Shown: positions 54,508 through 64,000, counted from the first letter of the stretch. The stretch: DNA of 64,000 nucleotides from Prevotella nigrescens (GCF_031191185.1 NZ_CP133465.1:1360001-1424000), one strand, 5' to 3'. A program made the numbers and translations. The notes: generated by a model from the letters alone, not told the origin.

Positions 54508-55002
54508 ATGGATTTATTAGTTCCCAATAGTGGACTACTTTTCTGGTTGACTCTCGTCTTCCTTGTTGTAGCATTTATTGTTATAAAGTTTGGTTTCCCT
54601 GTTATTATCAATATGGTAAACGAACGTAAGGAATATATTGATGAAAGTCTTCGTAGGGCACATGTAGCCAATGAAAAGTTATCTAATATTCAAAAAGAAG
54701 GTGAATCCGTCATACAACAAGCACGTGAAAAGCAAGCGCTTCTATTAAGAGAAGCGACTGCTACACGTGATATTATAGTCGGGAAAGCACAAGATAAAGC
54801 GAATGAAGAGAGTACACGTATCATTGCAGAGGCGAGATTAGAAATTGCTAATGAGAAGCAAAATGCTTTTAACGATATTCGTGGACAAGTAGCAGAACTT
54901 AGTGTTAAAGTTGCAGAGAAAATTCTTCGAGAACAACTTTCTGACGAAAAGAAACAGATGGAGTTGATAGAGAAATTGCTGGATAATGTTTCTTCCCAGT
55001 AA
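54508..55002 (+). CDS. atpF: ATP synthase Fo subunit b
   Basis: A 164-residue subunit b: one membrane helix (about 8-28, LLFWLTLVFLVVAFIVIKFG) followed by a long charged coiled coil (NERKEYIDESLRRAHVANEK through ELSVKVAEKILREQLS). It forms the peripheral stalk. 63 bases after atpE. Confidence 0.96.
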   Translation: MDLLVPNSGLLFWLTLVFLVVAFIVIKFGFPVIINMVNERKEYIDESLRRAHVANEKLSNIQKEGESVIQQAREKQALLLREATATRDIIVGKAQDKANEESTRIIAEARLEIANEKQNAFNDIRGQVAELSVKVAEKILREQLSDEKKQMELIEKLLDNVSSQ

Positions 55003-55018
55003 CTAAACGATTAGAACT

Positions 55019-55555
55019 ATGGATATTGGGACAATCTCTGTTCGCTATGCACGTGCGCTTCTAAAAGGGGCTACAATGGCTCAGCAAGAAGATAAAGTTT
55101 ATGAGGAGATGCAAAAGTTATTCAGTAGCTATACTGAATTTCCACAATTACACTTTACAATGGATAACCCAATGCTGTCTAAAGAAAAGAAGCAAGAGTT
55201 ATTAGAGATTGCAAGTGGCAACGATGTTAGTGCTCTCTTAAAGACCTTTTTTGTTCTTGTTTTAAAAGAGAAACGCGAAGGAATTTTACAATTCATCGCA
55301 AGCTCTTATATGACGCTATATAGGAAACAGAAGAATATTATTCAGGGAAAACTTATAACTGCAGTTCCAGTTTCCCCTATCATTGAAGAGAAAATGAAAA
55401 AATTGGTACGTTCAAACGTAGGTGGAAACGTAGAATTCAATGCAACAATAGAACCTGATATAATTGGTGGCTTCATTCTTGAATACGATACATATAGAAT
55501 GGATGCAAGCGTGAAGACAAAATTAAATTCAGTCCTCACACAATTAAAGAAATAG
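55019..55555 (+). CDS. atpH: ATP synthase F1 subunit delta
   Basis: A 178-residue OSCP/delta: ISVRYARALLKGAT at the start, helical N-domain, and C-domain with VSPIIEEKMKKLV and EPDIIGGFILEYDTYRMDASVKTKL. It joins the stalk to the top of F1. 16 bases after atpF, 9 before atpA. Confidence 0.96.
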   Translation: MDIGTISVRYARALLKGATMAQQEDKVYEEMQKLFSSYTEFPQLHFTMDNPMLSKEKKQELLEIASGNDVSALLKTFFVLVLKEKREGILQFIASSYMTLYRKQKNIIQGKLITAVPVSPIIEEKMKKLVRSNVGGNVEFNATIEPDIIGGFILEYDTYRMDASVKTKLNSVLTQLKK

Positions 55556-55564
55556 AAATAAAAT

Positions 55565-57148
55565 ATGTCGAATAAGATAAAACCAAGTGAAGTGTCTGAT
55601 GTCCTTTTGAAGGCACTCCAGAGCGTTAATGCAGAAGAGAAGTTTGATGAGGTTGGTACAGTGCTGACTGTCAGCGATGGTGTTGCTCGTATTTATGGTC
55701 TTCGTAACGCTGAGGCAAATGAACTTTTAGAGTTTGAAGATGGCACAATGGCCATTGTCATGAACTTAGAAGAGGATAATGTCGGCTGTATTCTCCTTGG
55801 CGCAACTACAGATATTAAAGAAGGGCAAACGGTTAAGCGTACGCATCGCATAGCCTCTATTCGTGTTAATGATAATTTTTTAGGACGTGTTGTAAATCCT
55901 CTTGGTCAAGCTATCGATGGTAAAGGCGATATTGATCTGTCAGAAGCATTTGAAATGCCATTAGATCGTAAAGCACCTGGTGTTATATATCGTCAACCAG
56001 TAAAAGAGCCACTACAGACAGGTTTGAAAGCTGTCGATTCGATGATTCCTATTGGACGCGGTCAGCGTGAGCTCATTATCGGTGATCGTCAGACAGGAAA
56101 AACTGCTATTGCCGTTGATACGATTATAAATCAAAAATCAGCGTACGAAAAAGGAAATCCCGTATATTGCATTTATGTTGCGATTGGTCAAAAGGCCTCT
56201 ACCGTAGCAAATCTTGTTCAAATATTACGCGACAATGGTGCCTTGCCTTATACAATTATTGTAAGTGCTACGGCTGCCGATCCTGCTGCTATGCAGTATT
56301 ATGCTCCTTTTGCGGGTGCTGCGATAGGCGAATATTTCCGCGACCGTGGATACTCGGCACTTGTAGTTTATGATGACTTGTCAAAGCAGGCAGTTGCTTA
56401 TCGCGAAGTTTCGTTGATTCTTCGACGTCCTTCTGGACGTGAGGCCTATCCAGGCGATGTTTTCTATCTACATTCTCGCCTGTTAGAGCGTGCTGCACGA
56501 ATTAACAATCAACAGGAAATTGCAGAGCAAATGAACGACCTTCCTGAATGTATGAAAGGGAAAGTTAAAGGTGGAGGTTCGCTAACTGCTCTTCCAATTA
56601 TAGAAACACAGGCAGGAGATGTTTCAGCCTACATACCTACTAATGTAATTTCCATTACTGACGGACAAATATATTTAGAGACCGATTTGTTCAACCAAGG
56701 TTTCCGCCCTGCTATTAATGTTGGTATTTCTGTCTCTCGTGTAGGTGGATCTGCACAAGTGAAAAGTATGAAGAAAGTTGCAGGAACGTTAAAGATTGAT
56801 ATGGCTCAGTACCGCGAGTTGGAAGCATTCTCAAAGTTCTCTTCAGACATGGATAAGGTTACTGCTATGACCTTGGACAGAGGCCGAAAGAACAACCAAT
56901 TACTGATACAAGCACAATATTCACCAATGCCAGTCGGCGAACAGATTGCAATTCTTTATTGCGGTGTCCATGGTTTGTTGCATGCTGTTCCCGTAGAGAA
57001 AGTTTGTGAATGTCAGAACCAATTCTTAGAAGATATGCGTAATGTGCATAAAGATATCATAGACAACCTTGCTTCTGGCGAACTTCGCGATGATGATGTC
57101 AAGACCATCGAAGAAGTAATGAGTAACATAACTGCGCAATATAAATAG
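55565..57148 (+). CDS. atpA: ATP synthase F1 subunit alpha
   Basis: A 527-residue alpha: Walker [57 protein letters not shown] (core [11 protein letters not shown]) and the arginine-finger region [15 protein letters not shown]. Non-catalytic nucleotide sites of the F1 hexamer. Confidence 0.99.
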   Translation: MSNKIKPSEVSDVLLKALQSVNAEEKFDEVGTVLTVSDGVARIYGLRNAEANELLEFEDGTMAIVMNLEEDNVGCILLGATTDIKEGQTVKRTHRIASIRVNDNFLGRVVNPLGQAIDGKGDIDLSEAFEMPLDRKAPGVIYRQPVKEPLQTGLKAVDSMIPIGRGQRELIIGDRQTGKTAIAVDTIINQKSAYEKGNPVYCIYVAIGQKASTVANLVQILRDNGALPYTIIVSATAADPAAMQYYAPFAGAAIGEYFRDRGYSALVVYDDLSKQAVAYREVSLILRRPSGREAYPGDVFYLHSRLLERAARINNQQEIAEQMNDLPECMKGKVKGGGSLTALPIIETQAGDVSAYIPTNVISITDGQIYLETDLFNQGFRPAINVGISVSRVGGSAQVKSMKKVAGTLKIDMAQYRELEAFSKFSSDMDKVTAMTLDRGRKNNQLLIQAQYSPMPVGEQIAILYCGVHGLLHAVPVEKVCECQNQFLEDMRNVHKDIIDNLASGELRDDDVKTIEEVMSNITAQYK

Positions 57149-57158
57149 AATCAAGTAA

Positions 57159-58136
57159 ATGCCATCTTTAAAAGAAATAAAGAATCGAATTGCCAGTGTC
57201 AATAGCACTCGTAAAATTACGAGTGCTATGAAGATGGTAGCTTCAAGCAAACTTCACCATGCCCAGGTTGCAATAGAGAATATGCTTCCGTACGAAAGTT
57301 TGCTCGAACATATTTTGAAAGCGTTTTTAGTATCAACGCCCGACACGAGCACTCCATTTAGCGAGAACCGAGAAATCAAGCGGATTGCTCTGCTTGTTTT
57401 CTCTTCTAACAGTTCTCTGTGTGGCGGATTTAATACGAATATTATTAAAATGCTCCAAAGCACCGTGAACGACTATCTGGCAAAGGGTATAGCAAAAGAC
57501 AATATCATTATCTATCCAATTGGACGCAAGGTAGCAGAAAAGGTTACCAAGATGGGACTTAAAAGTGCAGGAACCTTTTTAGAACTTGCCGAGAAGCCTA
57601 ATTCTGAAGAATGTAGAGCCATTGCTGTTGAGATTGAGAAGATGTGGCTTGACAATGATATTGACAGAGTGGAAATGATTTATCACCACTTTAAGAGTGC
57701 AGGAAGTCAGATTCTTACACGCAAGACCTACCTGCCAATAGATTTGGAGACGGAGTTGAGCCTCGATAAGGAACGCGATTTAACTTCGAACATCGCAACA
57801 AAGAAAGCACAAGAATATCTAAAGAAGCATGGACGGAATGCACACTCTGAAGACAAAGAAGAAATAATAAGACCACTGAACGATGATTTTATTGTAGAAC
57901 CAGACCTAAAAACAGTCTTAACTTCTTTGATTCCAAAGTTGCTCCACTTAATGGTATACACAGCCTTATTAGATAATAATGCATCAGAACATGCAGCCCG
58001 GATGGTAGCTATGCAATCAGCAACCGACAATGCAGATGAATTGCTTCGTGGTCTGAAATTACAGTATAATAAATCTCGTCAAGCTGCAATTACTTCTGAA
58101 TTGCTTGATATTGTAGGAGGTTCTATTAACAATTAA
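57159..58136 (+). CDS. atpG: ATP synthase F1 subunit gamma
   Basis: A 325-residue gamma, about 35 residues longer than usual. Both terminal helices are clear: MPSLKEIKNRIASVNSTRKI and ARMVAMQSATDNADELL...NKSRQAAITSELLDIVGG. The extra residues fall in a charged segment near 205-245 (KKHGRNAHSEDKEEII). It is the rotating shaft and closes the operon. Confidence 0.97.
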   Translation: MPSLKEIKNRIASVNSTRKITSAMKMVASSKLHHAQVAIENMLPYESLLEHILKAFLVSTPDTSTPFSENREIKRIALLVFSSNSSLCGGFNTNIIKMLQSTVNDYLAKGIAKDNIIIYPIGRKVAEKVTKMGLKSAGTFLELAEKPNSEECRAIAVEIEKMWLDNDIDRVEMIYHHFKSAGSQILTRKTYLPIDLETELSLDKERDLTSNIATKKAQEYLKKHGRNAHSEDKEEIIRPLNDDFIVEPDLKTVLTSLIPKLLHLMVYTALLDNNASEHAARMVAMQSATDNADELLRGLKLQYNKSRQAAITSELLDIVGGSINN

Positions 58137-58151
58137 TTTTCCTTATCATAT

Positions 58152-58184
58152 AAAACCCTCACCAGTTATTGGTGAGGGTTTTGT
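58152..58184 (+). terminator. Terminator of the atp operon
   Basis: AAAACCCTCACC (58152-58163) and GGTGAGGGTTTT (58171-58182) form a perfect 12-bp stem around a 7-base loop. Confidence 0.92.
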
Positions 58185-58433
58185 GTTTTAGTTAGTTCAT
58201 TATTGATACTACCCATCTATCTCATTTTTACCCGGAAAGGTTCATTAGGCTTCCAATCTGCCGATTTCAGGTAAGACTTTTTCCCAGCCGAGACCATAAG
58301 GTTATGATTGGTAATAGCAAAGCCCAAGAATAAAGTGCTATTGAAAAGGTGTGCTTTTCTTGTTTGCCAAGATAGGATAGGGGAAAACAATATCCCACTG
58401 CTGCAAGTGCGGGCAGTGGGATTTTGTGTATGT
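58185..58433. other. Gap between atp and hut operons
   Basis: Convergent gap. ATCCCACTGC (58392-58401) and GCAGTGGGAT (58413-58422) make a perfect 10-bp hairpin that could end hutI transcription. A 79-codon minus-strand frame (58217-58456) fills most of the gap but overlaps the hutI end and has no recognisable domain; it is not called as a gene. Confidence 0.5.
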
Positions 58434-59678
58434 TTATAGCGCATATTCTTCGCCATTGAGGAATACTCGGCGAATAATAGGTGTGGTGTATGCGTAAGGG
58501 ATAAAGTCGATTGACGGAATAGGGTCGGTAATGTAGAAGTTGGCTACCTTACCCACGGTGATAGAGCCGTACTCTTCGCTCAGTCCCATTGCGTAAGCAG
58601 AGTTGATGGTTGCTGCATTGATGGCTTCGGCAGGCATCAGGCGCATCTTGATACACGCCAATGATACGGCAAACTTCATATCACCCGATGGTGTAGAACC
58701 TGGGTTGTAGTCGGAAGCAATTGCCATTGGGAGTCCTGCGTCAATCATCTTTCTGCCTGGTGCGAATGGCATATTCAGGAAGAACGATGTTCCGGGCAAA
58801 GCGGTTGGCATAGTTTCAGCGTCTTTTAGCAGTTCTATATCGTGGTCGTCCATCGCTTCAAGGTGGTCTACGGAGAGGGCGTTGCATTCAACACCTACTT
58901 CTACACCGCCTGAAACAGCAAGTTCTTCGCCGTGAATTTTACCGCGTAGACCATATTTTGCACCCGCTTGGAGCAGGCGTCGCGTTTCGTCTGGAGTGAA
59001 GAAACCTTCGTCGCAGAACACGTCTATGAAGTCGGCAAGACCTTCTTCTGCCACGGCAGGCAACATATCGTTGATGATGTGGTCTACATATTCGGCTTGG
59101 CGACCGGCATATTCACGACCGACAGCGTGCGCACCGAGGAAGTTGGCAACGACCTTGACAGGAGCAGTCTCCTTTATGCGACGAATAACACGCAGCATCT
59201 TCAGCTCGTCTTCAAGATTCAAGCCGTAGCCGCTCTTTATTTCCATCGCACCCGTACCTTTGCGAATAACTTCGTCTACTCGCTTCATTGCCTGTTCGTA
59301 GAGTTCCTCTTCCGAAAGTTCGTGCAGGCGGTCGGCAGAATTGAGGATACCGCCACCACGCTTTGCAATTTCTGCATAGCTTAAGCCACGGATTTTATCT
59401 ACAAATTCGCCTTCTCTGCTGCCAGCATAAACAACGTGTGTGTGGGAATCGCAGAACGAAGGCATAACGGTTCCGCCTTCTGCATCTATAACCAATGTGC
59501 TGCGTCCTACTTGCGGCGTGTCAATGCGTGGGCCGTAAGAAACGATGCGACCGTTTTCTACATAAAGGTAAGCATTTTCAATGGTGTCTAGTTGGGACAT
59601 TTCAGCCCCTCGCAGGCATCGTTTACCTTCGTGTCCGATGCCTGCCAGTATGCCGATATTTGTTACTAAGAGTTTCAT
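58434..59678 (-). CDS. hutI: Imidazolonepropionase
   Basis: A 414-residue amidohydrolase: metal motif PSFCDSHTHVVYAGSR (H-x-H), GTGAMEIKSGYGLNLEDELK, NFLGAHAVGREY, KIHGEELAVSGG (with H and E), SVDHLEAM and ASDYNPGSTPS with the catalytic aspartate. It opens the imidazolone ring in histidine breakdown. It overlaps hutH by 4 bases. Confidence 0.97.
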   Translation of the reverse strand: MKLLVTNIGILAGIGHEGKRCLRGAEMSQLDTIENAYLYVENGRIVSYGPRIDTPQVGRSTLVIDAEGGTVMPSFCDSHTHVVYAGSREGEFVDKIRGLSYAEIAKRGGGILNSADRLHELSEEELYEQAMKRVDEVIRKGTGAMEIKSGYGLNLEDELKMLRVIRRIKETAPVKVVANFLGAHAVGREYAGRQAEYVDHIINDMLPAVAEEGLADFIDVFCDEGFFTPDETRRLLQAGAKYGLRGKIHGEELAVSGGVEVGVECNALSVDHLEAMDDHDIELLKDAETMPTALPGTSFFLNMPFAPGRKMIDAGLPMAIASDYNPGSTPSGDMKFAVSLACIKMRLMPAEAINAATINSAYAMGLSEEYGSITVGKVANFYITDPIPSIDFIPYAYTTPIIRRVFLNGEEYAL

Positions 59679-61150
59679 TTGCGGAGGAAATCTACTGACT
59701 TAGCAATGTGTGGTGCCATGAATTGGTCGTTTTCAACGAATGGCACAACCTTACGATAAGCCTCGAAGATAGCTTCGATGGCAGGAGAAGACTTCAATGG
59801 GCGACGGAATTCGAGTGCCTGTGCCGCATTGAGAAGCTCGATAGCGAGTACACGCTCTGTATTCAGCACTACTTGATAGAGCTTTGTAGCTGCGTTCGCA
59901 CCCATGCTGACGTGGTCTTCTTGTCCTTGTGAAGAAGGAATGCTATCGGCAGAAGCAGGTGTACAGTACATCTTGCTCTGGCTAACGATAGAAGCAGCAG
60001 TGTATTGTGGAATCATGAAACCACTGTTCACGCCTGGTTTAGCTACCAAGAAACTTGGAAGGTCGCGTGTGCCAGATACGAGTTTGTAGATACGACGCTC
60101 TGAAATGTTGCTGAGTTCGCAAAGTGCAATGGCAAGGAAGTCCATTGGTTGCGCGATAGGTTCGCCGTGGAAGTTGCCCGCAGAGATAACGAGGTCTTCG
60201 TCTGGACAAACGGTTGGGTTGTCGGTAGCTGCGTTTACTTCAATGTCGATTACAGATTTCACGTAGCGTATGGTGTCTTTTGATGCGCCGTGAACCTGTG
60301 GCATACAACGGAAAGAGTAAGGGTCTTGCACGTTTACCTTTGGCTGCTTGATGAGTTCGCTGCCTTCGAGCAACTCACGAATGCGGGCAGCTGTTTCAAT
60401 TTGTCCTTGGTGAGGACGAACAGCATGTACGGCGTGTGTGAATGGTTCGATACGACCATCGTAAGCTTCGAGCGACATTGTACCAATCTTGTCTGCCCAA
60501 TCGCTCAGTCGTTCTGCTTGGAGCAAGCACCAAACAGCAAATGAGTTCATGTTCTGTGTACCGTTGAGCAATGCCAAACCTTCTTTTGAAACGAGCTGGA
60601 TAGGTTGCCAGTTCATCTTCTTCAGCATTTCCTCGCCTGAAACAACCTCACCGTTCATTTCTACACTGCCAATACCCAAGAGTGGCAAGCATAGGTGAGC
60701 CAACGGAACGAGGTCGCCCGATGCACCGAGTGAGCCTTGCATATAAACAACAGGGTAAATATCGTTGTTGAAGAAATCAATCAGACGCTCTACTGTTGCC
60801 AATTGGCAGCCAGAAAAACCGTAGCTTAGCGACTGAATCTTGAGCAGCAACATAATCTTTACGATTTCGTTTGGCACACGGTCGCCAACACCACAGGCGT
60901 GCGACATCATAAGGTTCTTCTGAAGGTCAGAGAGTTGTTGCTTGTCGATAGAGATTTTGCACAACGAACCGAAGCCCGTTGTAACGCCATAGATAGGCTT
61001 GTCTGATGATTCTATCTTCTTGTCCAAGTATTCACGGCAACGAACAATGCGGTTGCGTGCGTCGTCAGAAAGTTCGAGTTTAATGTTGTTTTCAATGATT
61101 TCACCAATTCTTTCAATAGAGAGGTGTTCTGCACTTATCTTATGTGTCAT
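59675..61150 (-). CDS. hutH: Histidine ammonia-lyase
   Basis: A 491-residue lyase with the self-forming MIO cofactor triad A143-S144-G145 in QGSLGASGDLVPLAH, YGVTTGFGSL near 54, and QDPYSFRCMPQVHG plus NFHGEPIAQPMD further on. It removes ammonia from histidine to give urocanate, the first step of the pathway. An 85-base gap with a hairpin separates it from hutU. Confidence 0.97.
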   Translation of the reverse strand: MTHKISAEHLSIERIGEIIENNIKLELSDDARNRIVRCREYLDKKIESSDKPIYGVTTGFGSLCKISIDKQQLSDLQKNLMMSHACGVGDRVPNEIVKIMLLLKIQSLSYGFSGCQLATVERLIDFFNNDIYPVVYMQGSLGASGDLVPLAHLCLPLLGIGSVEMNGEVVSGEEMLKKMNWQPIQLVSKEGLALLNGTQNMNSFAVWCLLQAERLSDWADKIGTMSLEAYDGRIEPFTHAVHAVRPHQGQIETAARIRELLEGSELIKQPKVNVQDPYSFRCMPQVHGASKDTIRYVKSVIDIEVNAATDNPTVCPDEDLVISAGNFHGEPIAQPMDFLAIALCELSNISERRIYKLVSGTRDLPSFLVAKPGVNSGFMIPQYTAASIVSQSKMYCTPASADSIPSSQGQEDHVSMGANAATKLYQVVLNTERVLAIELLNAAQALEFRRPLKSSPAIEAIFEAYRKVVPFVENDQFMAPHIAKSVDFLRK

Positions 61151-61179
61151 AATTGTATTTAAAAGTTTAAGGTATTGTT

Positions 61180-61223
61180 TTTAAAATTAAAATTCACAGA
61201 TAAGGACATGCCCTATCTGTGAA
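61180..61223 (-). terminator. Hairpin between hutU and hutH
   Basis: On the minus strand TTCACAGATAGGG pairs with CCTTATCTGTGAA (13 bp with one G-U) around CATGT, followed by TTTTAATTTT. It would end or reduce hutU transcription before hutH-hutI; no clear TAnnTTTG promoter for hutH was found after it, so partial read-through is likely. Confidence 0.7.
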
Positions 61224-61235
61224 TACGTTGTTTTT

Positions 61236-63233
61236 TTACTTGTATGCTTCGTTGATAATATCGTCATCAACAAGGTTTGGAAGCGTTACGGTCAAGCCTG
61301 GAGTACGTTCCATTTCGCGCTTGATGGCGTCGATTGAACCCTTGTTGCGTGCCCAGCTGCGACGAGAAATACCATTATTCACGTCCCAAAGGAGCATCTG
61401 ACGAATGTGGCGAGCTGAATCTTCACTGCCATCGATAACCATTCCGAAGCCACCGTTGATAACTTCGCCCCAGCCGACGCCACCACCGTTGTGGATTGAA
61501 ACCCATGTTGCACCACGGAAAGAATCTCCGATAACGTTCTGAACAGCCATATCAGCGCAGAATTGTGAGCCGTCGTAGATGTTGCTTGTTTCGCGGAATG
61601 GAGAGTCGGTACCTGATACGTCGTGGTGGTCGCGCCCCAAAACTACCGGGCGGCTGATTTCCCCTCGCTTGATAGCTTCGTTGAATGCCAAGGCAATCTT
61701 TATACGACCTTCAGAGTCAGCATAGAGAATACGAGCCTGAGAGCCTACAACGAGCTTGTTCTTGCCTGCTTCCTTAATCCAGTGGATATTGTCGTCCAAT
61801 TGTCCGATAATGTCGGGAGTTGCAGTCTTGCGTATTTCTTCGAGAACTTCTGTTGCGATACGGTCGGTTGTCTCCAAGTCTTTAGGGTCGCCAGATGAAC
61901 AAACCCAACGGAAAGGACCGAAACCATAGTCGAAGAACATAGGTCCCATAATGTCCTGAACGTATGAAGGATAACGGAATTTACCGTTCTCGCCCATAAT
62001 ATCAGCACCTGCACGGCTTGACTCCAATAGGAAGGCATTGCCGTAATCGAAGAAGTACATGCCTTTGGCAGTGAGTTTGTTGATTGCAGCAACCTGACGA
62101 CGCAATGACGCTTGTACTTTTTCCTTGAACAATTCAGGCTCTTCTGCCATCATGCGTTTGCTTTCTTCCAGCGAAACACCTACTGGATAGTAGCCACCAG
62201 CCCAAGGGTTGTGGAGTGAAGTCTGGTCAGAACCAAGGTCTACATGGATATTTTCTTCTGCCAAACGTTCCCAAAGGTCTACCACGTTGCCCACGTATGC
62301 CATTGAAACCACTCGCTTCTCTTCGACAGCCTTGCGGATTGCAGGAATCAACTCATCAAGATTTTCGTGCAATTCGTCTACCCAACCTTGCTCATGACGC
62401 TTGCGAGCAGCCAACGGATTGATTTCTGCCGTTACGCTGACAACACCTGCTATGTTACCAGCCTTAGGCTGTGCACCTGACATGCCACCAAGACCAGCTG
62501 TAACAAACAACTTCATATTGTCGCCACCCACCTTGCGTGCAGCGTTCAACACGGTGATGGTTGTTCCGTGAACGATACCCTGAGGGCCGATATACATATA
62601 CGAACCCGCTGTCATCTGACCGTATTGGCTTACGCCGAGTGCGTTGTCGCGTTCCCAATCGTCTGGTTTAGAGTAATTCGGAATAACCATTCCGTTGGTA
62701 ACAACTACACGTGGAGCATTCTTGTGTGATGGGAAAAGACCGAGCGGATGCCCAGAATACATAACAAGTGTTTGCTCGTCGGTCATCTCACTCAAGTATT
62801 TCATAACCAAACGGTATTGTGCCCAGTTTTGGAAAACAGCACCATTGCCACCGTATGTAATCAATTCGTGAGGGTGTTGAGCCACAGCCTTGTCAAGGTT
62901 GTTCTGGATCATCATCATGATAGCAGCAGCCTGATGCGACTTGTGTGGGTATTCGTCAATAGGACGAGCGTACATTTCGTATGTAGGGCGGAAGCGATAC
63001 ATATATATGCGTCCGTATGTTTCTAACTCATTGGCAAATTCTGGTGCCAATGTAGCGTGGAACTTCTTCGGGAAGTAGCGCAATGCGTTACGAAGTGCAA
63101 GTTTCTTTTCTTCTGAAGTAAGAATGTCCTTGCGCTTTGGAGCATGGTTAATAGAAGTGTCGTATGCCTGAGGCTCTGGAAGCGTTTCAGGTATACCGGC
63201 ACGAATGTCTGCTATAAATTCTTCTTTAGTCAT
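61236..63233 (-). CDS. hutU: Urocanate hydratase, long form
   Basis: A 665-residue protein, about 110 longer than the proteobacterial enzyme. Recognisable blocks: LITYGGNGAVFQNWAQYRL, TLVMYSGHPLGLFPSH, SYMYIGPQGIVHGTT, FVTAGLGGMSGAQPKA, DLGSDQTSLHNPWAGGYYPVG, RYPSYVQDIMGPMFFDYGFGPFRWVCSSG (core GPFRWVCSSG) and NGGGVGWGEVINGGFGMV. It uses tightly bound NAD and turns urocanate into imidazolonepropionate. Confidence 0.95.
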   Translation of the reverse strand: MTKEEFIADIRAGIPETLPEPQAYDTSINHAPKRKDILTSEEKKLALRNALRYFPKKFHATLAPEFANELETYGRIYMYRFRPTYEMYARPIDEYPHKSHQAAAIMMMIQNNLDKAVAQHPHELITYGGNGAVFQNWAQYRLVMKYLSEMTDEQTLVMYSGHPLGLFPSHKNAPRVVVTNGMVIPNYSKPDDWERDNALGVSQYGQMTAGSYMYIGPQGIVHGTTITVLNAARKVGGDNMKLFVTAGLGGMSGAQPKAGNIAGVVSVTAEINPLAARKRHEQGWVDELHENLDELIPAIRKAVEEKRVVSMAYVGNVVDLWERLAEENIHVDLGSDQTSLHNPWAGGYYPVGVSLEESKRMMAEEPELFKEKVQASLRRQVAAINKLTAKGMYFFDYGNAFLLESSRAGADIMGENGKFRYPSYVQDIMGPMFFDYGFGPFRWVCSSGDPKDLETTDRIATEVLEEIRKTATPDIIGQLDDNIHWIKEAGKNKLVVGSQARILYADSEGRIKIALAFNEAIKRGEISRPVVLGRDHHDVSGTDSPFRETSNIYDGSQFCADMAVQNVIGDSFRGATWVSIHNGGGVGWGEVINGGFGMVIDGSEDSARHIRQMLLWDVNNGISRRSWARNKGSIDAIKREMERTPGLTVTLPNLVDDDIINEAYK

Positions 63234-63246
63234 TTTGTTTTGGTTT

Positions 63247-64000
63247 TTATAATTTCTCTTCTACTATCTTCATTATTTCGGCTTCGAGTTCGTTTGCTTT
63301 CTTAATGAGTTCGTTCGCCTCGCCTACGAGCTTGTCAGCAGTTTCGCGATCCTTCAGTCCAGAGGCATTAATCTTAACGTTCAAGCCTGCACCCAAGACG
63401 GCAGCACGAGCTGCAAGAACGCCTACACCGGCATCGGAAACACTGTTAGGATTGCCTTCTTCTGCCATAGCCTTGCAGAGTTCAAACACCTTGAACGATG
63501 CTTGCATAGTGTGCAAAGGTACTTGTGTTGCGAACAAAGTGGCAGCTTGGATAGCAGCAGAGCGTGCAGCTTTCTCTTCTTCCGTCTTCTTTGGAAGACC
63601 AAATGCCTCCATAATGCGGTTGAAAGCCTCGGTATCTTCGTCTACAAGTGTCATAAGTTCTGCCTGAATCTTCTGTCCCTTGTCTGCCCAGTTGCTGAAC
63701 TCTTCCCAGCGAGCGTCCCAACCAGCCTTGTGGCTTGAGAGGTTGGCAACCATTGTGCCCAGTGCTGCACCTAAAGCACCCATATATGCAGAGATGGTAC
63801 CACCGCCCGGAGCTGGCGATTCGCGCGATGTTTCATCGGCAAAGCCTTTTACAGTAAGGTCGATAAGTTTCTTCGACTTGTTCTCGTCTTCCAAAAGATA
63901 TTCTATAACCTTTTCGCGTGGATTGAATTCCTTCAGGTCGTCCAAGCCCATAGACTTGATGGCAATCTGCAAGATGTCTTCTTCAGGAATACCCGTAGAG
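63247..64000 (-). CDS. ftcD: Glutamate formimidoyltransferase/cyclodeaminase, 3' part
   Basis: The frame is open to the window edge (upstream residues read STGIPEEDILQIAIKSMGL), so the gene starts outside and the TTG at 63972 is not a start. What is visible is the end of the formimidoyltransferase (SMGLDDLKEFNPREKVIEYLL) and the whole cyclodeaminase domain (SPAPGGGTISAYMGALGAALG, VPLHTMQASFKVFELCKAMA, NSVSDAGVGVLAARAAVLGA). It moves the formimino group to tetrahydrofolate and releases ammonia. 13 bases before hutU. Confidence 0.93.
   Translation of the reverse strand, partial: STGIPEEDILQIAIKSMGLDDLKEFNPREKVIEYLLEDENKSKKLIDLTVKGFADETSRESPAPGGGTISAYMGALGAALGTMVANLSSHKAGWDARWEEFSNWADKGQKIQAELMTLVDEDTEAFNRIMEAFGLPKKTEEEKAARSAAIQAATLFATQVPLHTMQASFKVFELCKAMAEEGNPNSVSDAGVGVLAARAAVLGAGLNVKINASGLKDRETADKLVGEANELIKKANELEAEIMKIVEEKL

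Noticed and set aside
58217..58456. 79-codon minus-strand frame in the atp-hut gap
   Set aside because: It overlaps the end of hutI and a terminator-like hairpin, has no recognisable domain, and its composition is not clearly protein-like. It might be part of a repeated intergenic sequence, which cannot be tested here.

Overview
The window reads as chromosomal DNA from a Bacteroidales bacterium, most likely Prevotella or a close relative. The pointers are an AT-rich background, repeated Bacteroidetes-type promoters (about -33 TTTG, about -7 TAnnTTTG), the RprX/RprY two-component pair, a type II pantothenate kinase, T9SS sorting domains, a Bacteroidetes atp operon (atpD-C-orf-B-E-F-H-A-G) and a histidine-utilisation operon with urocanate hydratase of the long form. 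The species cannot be fixed from the sequence alone. No rRNA, tRNA or CRISPR array was seen.

Layout. 1-3.4 kb: a small secreted protein, an ECF sigma factor with two envelope partners, and a secreted GH10-like hydrolase. 3.7-9 kb: thrS, then an AraC-type regulator, dipeptidyl peptidase III and a HEAT-repeat DNA alkylation repair protein as a compact operon. 9.3-11.8 kb (minus): a sodium/solute symporter and type II pantothenate kinase. 11.9-17.1 kb (plus): HU, a 29-residue basic AURKAIP1/COX24-type protein, RNase G, a decayed ORF and Tex. 17.2-23.7 kb (mostly minus): infC-rpmI-rplT, a Ttd14-like ATPase/CYTH fusion, rpsF-rpsR-rplI and rprX-rprY. 24-28.4 kb: mltG, an insertion-sequence graveyard, rfbC, a lipoprotein and serB.

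28.6-43.3 kb is bracketed by two inverted insertion sequences, each exactly 1067 bp with a perfect 8-bp target duplication. Between them lie a POT peptide transporter, an outer-membrane barrel, a LysM plus periplasmic-binding fusion, a T9SS type B protein, uvrA, guanine deaminase, an HD hydrolase, menA and a large putative porin with a small membrane partner. 43.6-49.1 kb: uvrB, bamD, an omega-like RNA polymerase subunit, a DUF4293 protein, and a translationally coupled HU-SPOR/FHA pair. 49.3-49.7 kb is an IS1595-type transposase fossil. 49.7-58.1 kb: pfkA then the complete F1Fo ATP synthase operon. 58.4-64 kb (minus): hutI, hutH, hutU and the 3' part of ftcD, running off the window edge, visibly richer in G+C than the atp genes.

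The most interesting items are the two related IS copies whose A-tracts (7 and 6 A) both put the upstream ATG out of frame with the zinc ribbon; the membrane-anchored HU-SPOR protein coupled to an FHA/zinc-ribbon protein; the Ttd14-like fusion; the LysM-periplasmic-binding fusion; the tiny ribosomal-protein-like ORF; and several genes whose promoter lies so close to the ATG that the mRNA should be almost leaderless.
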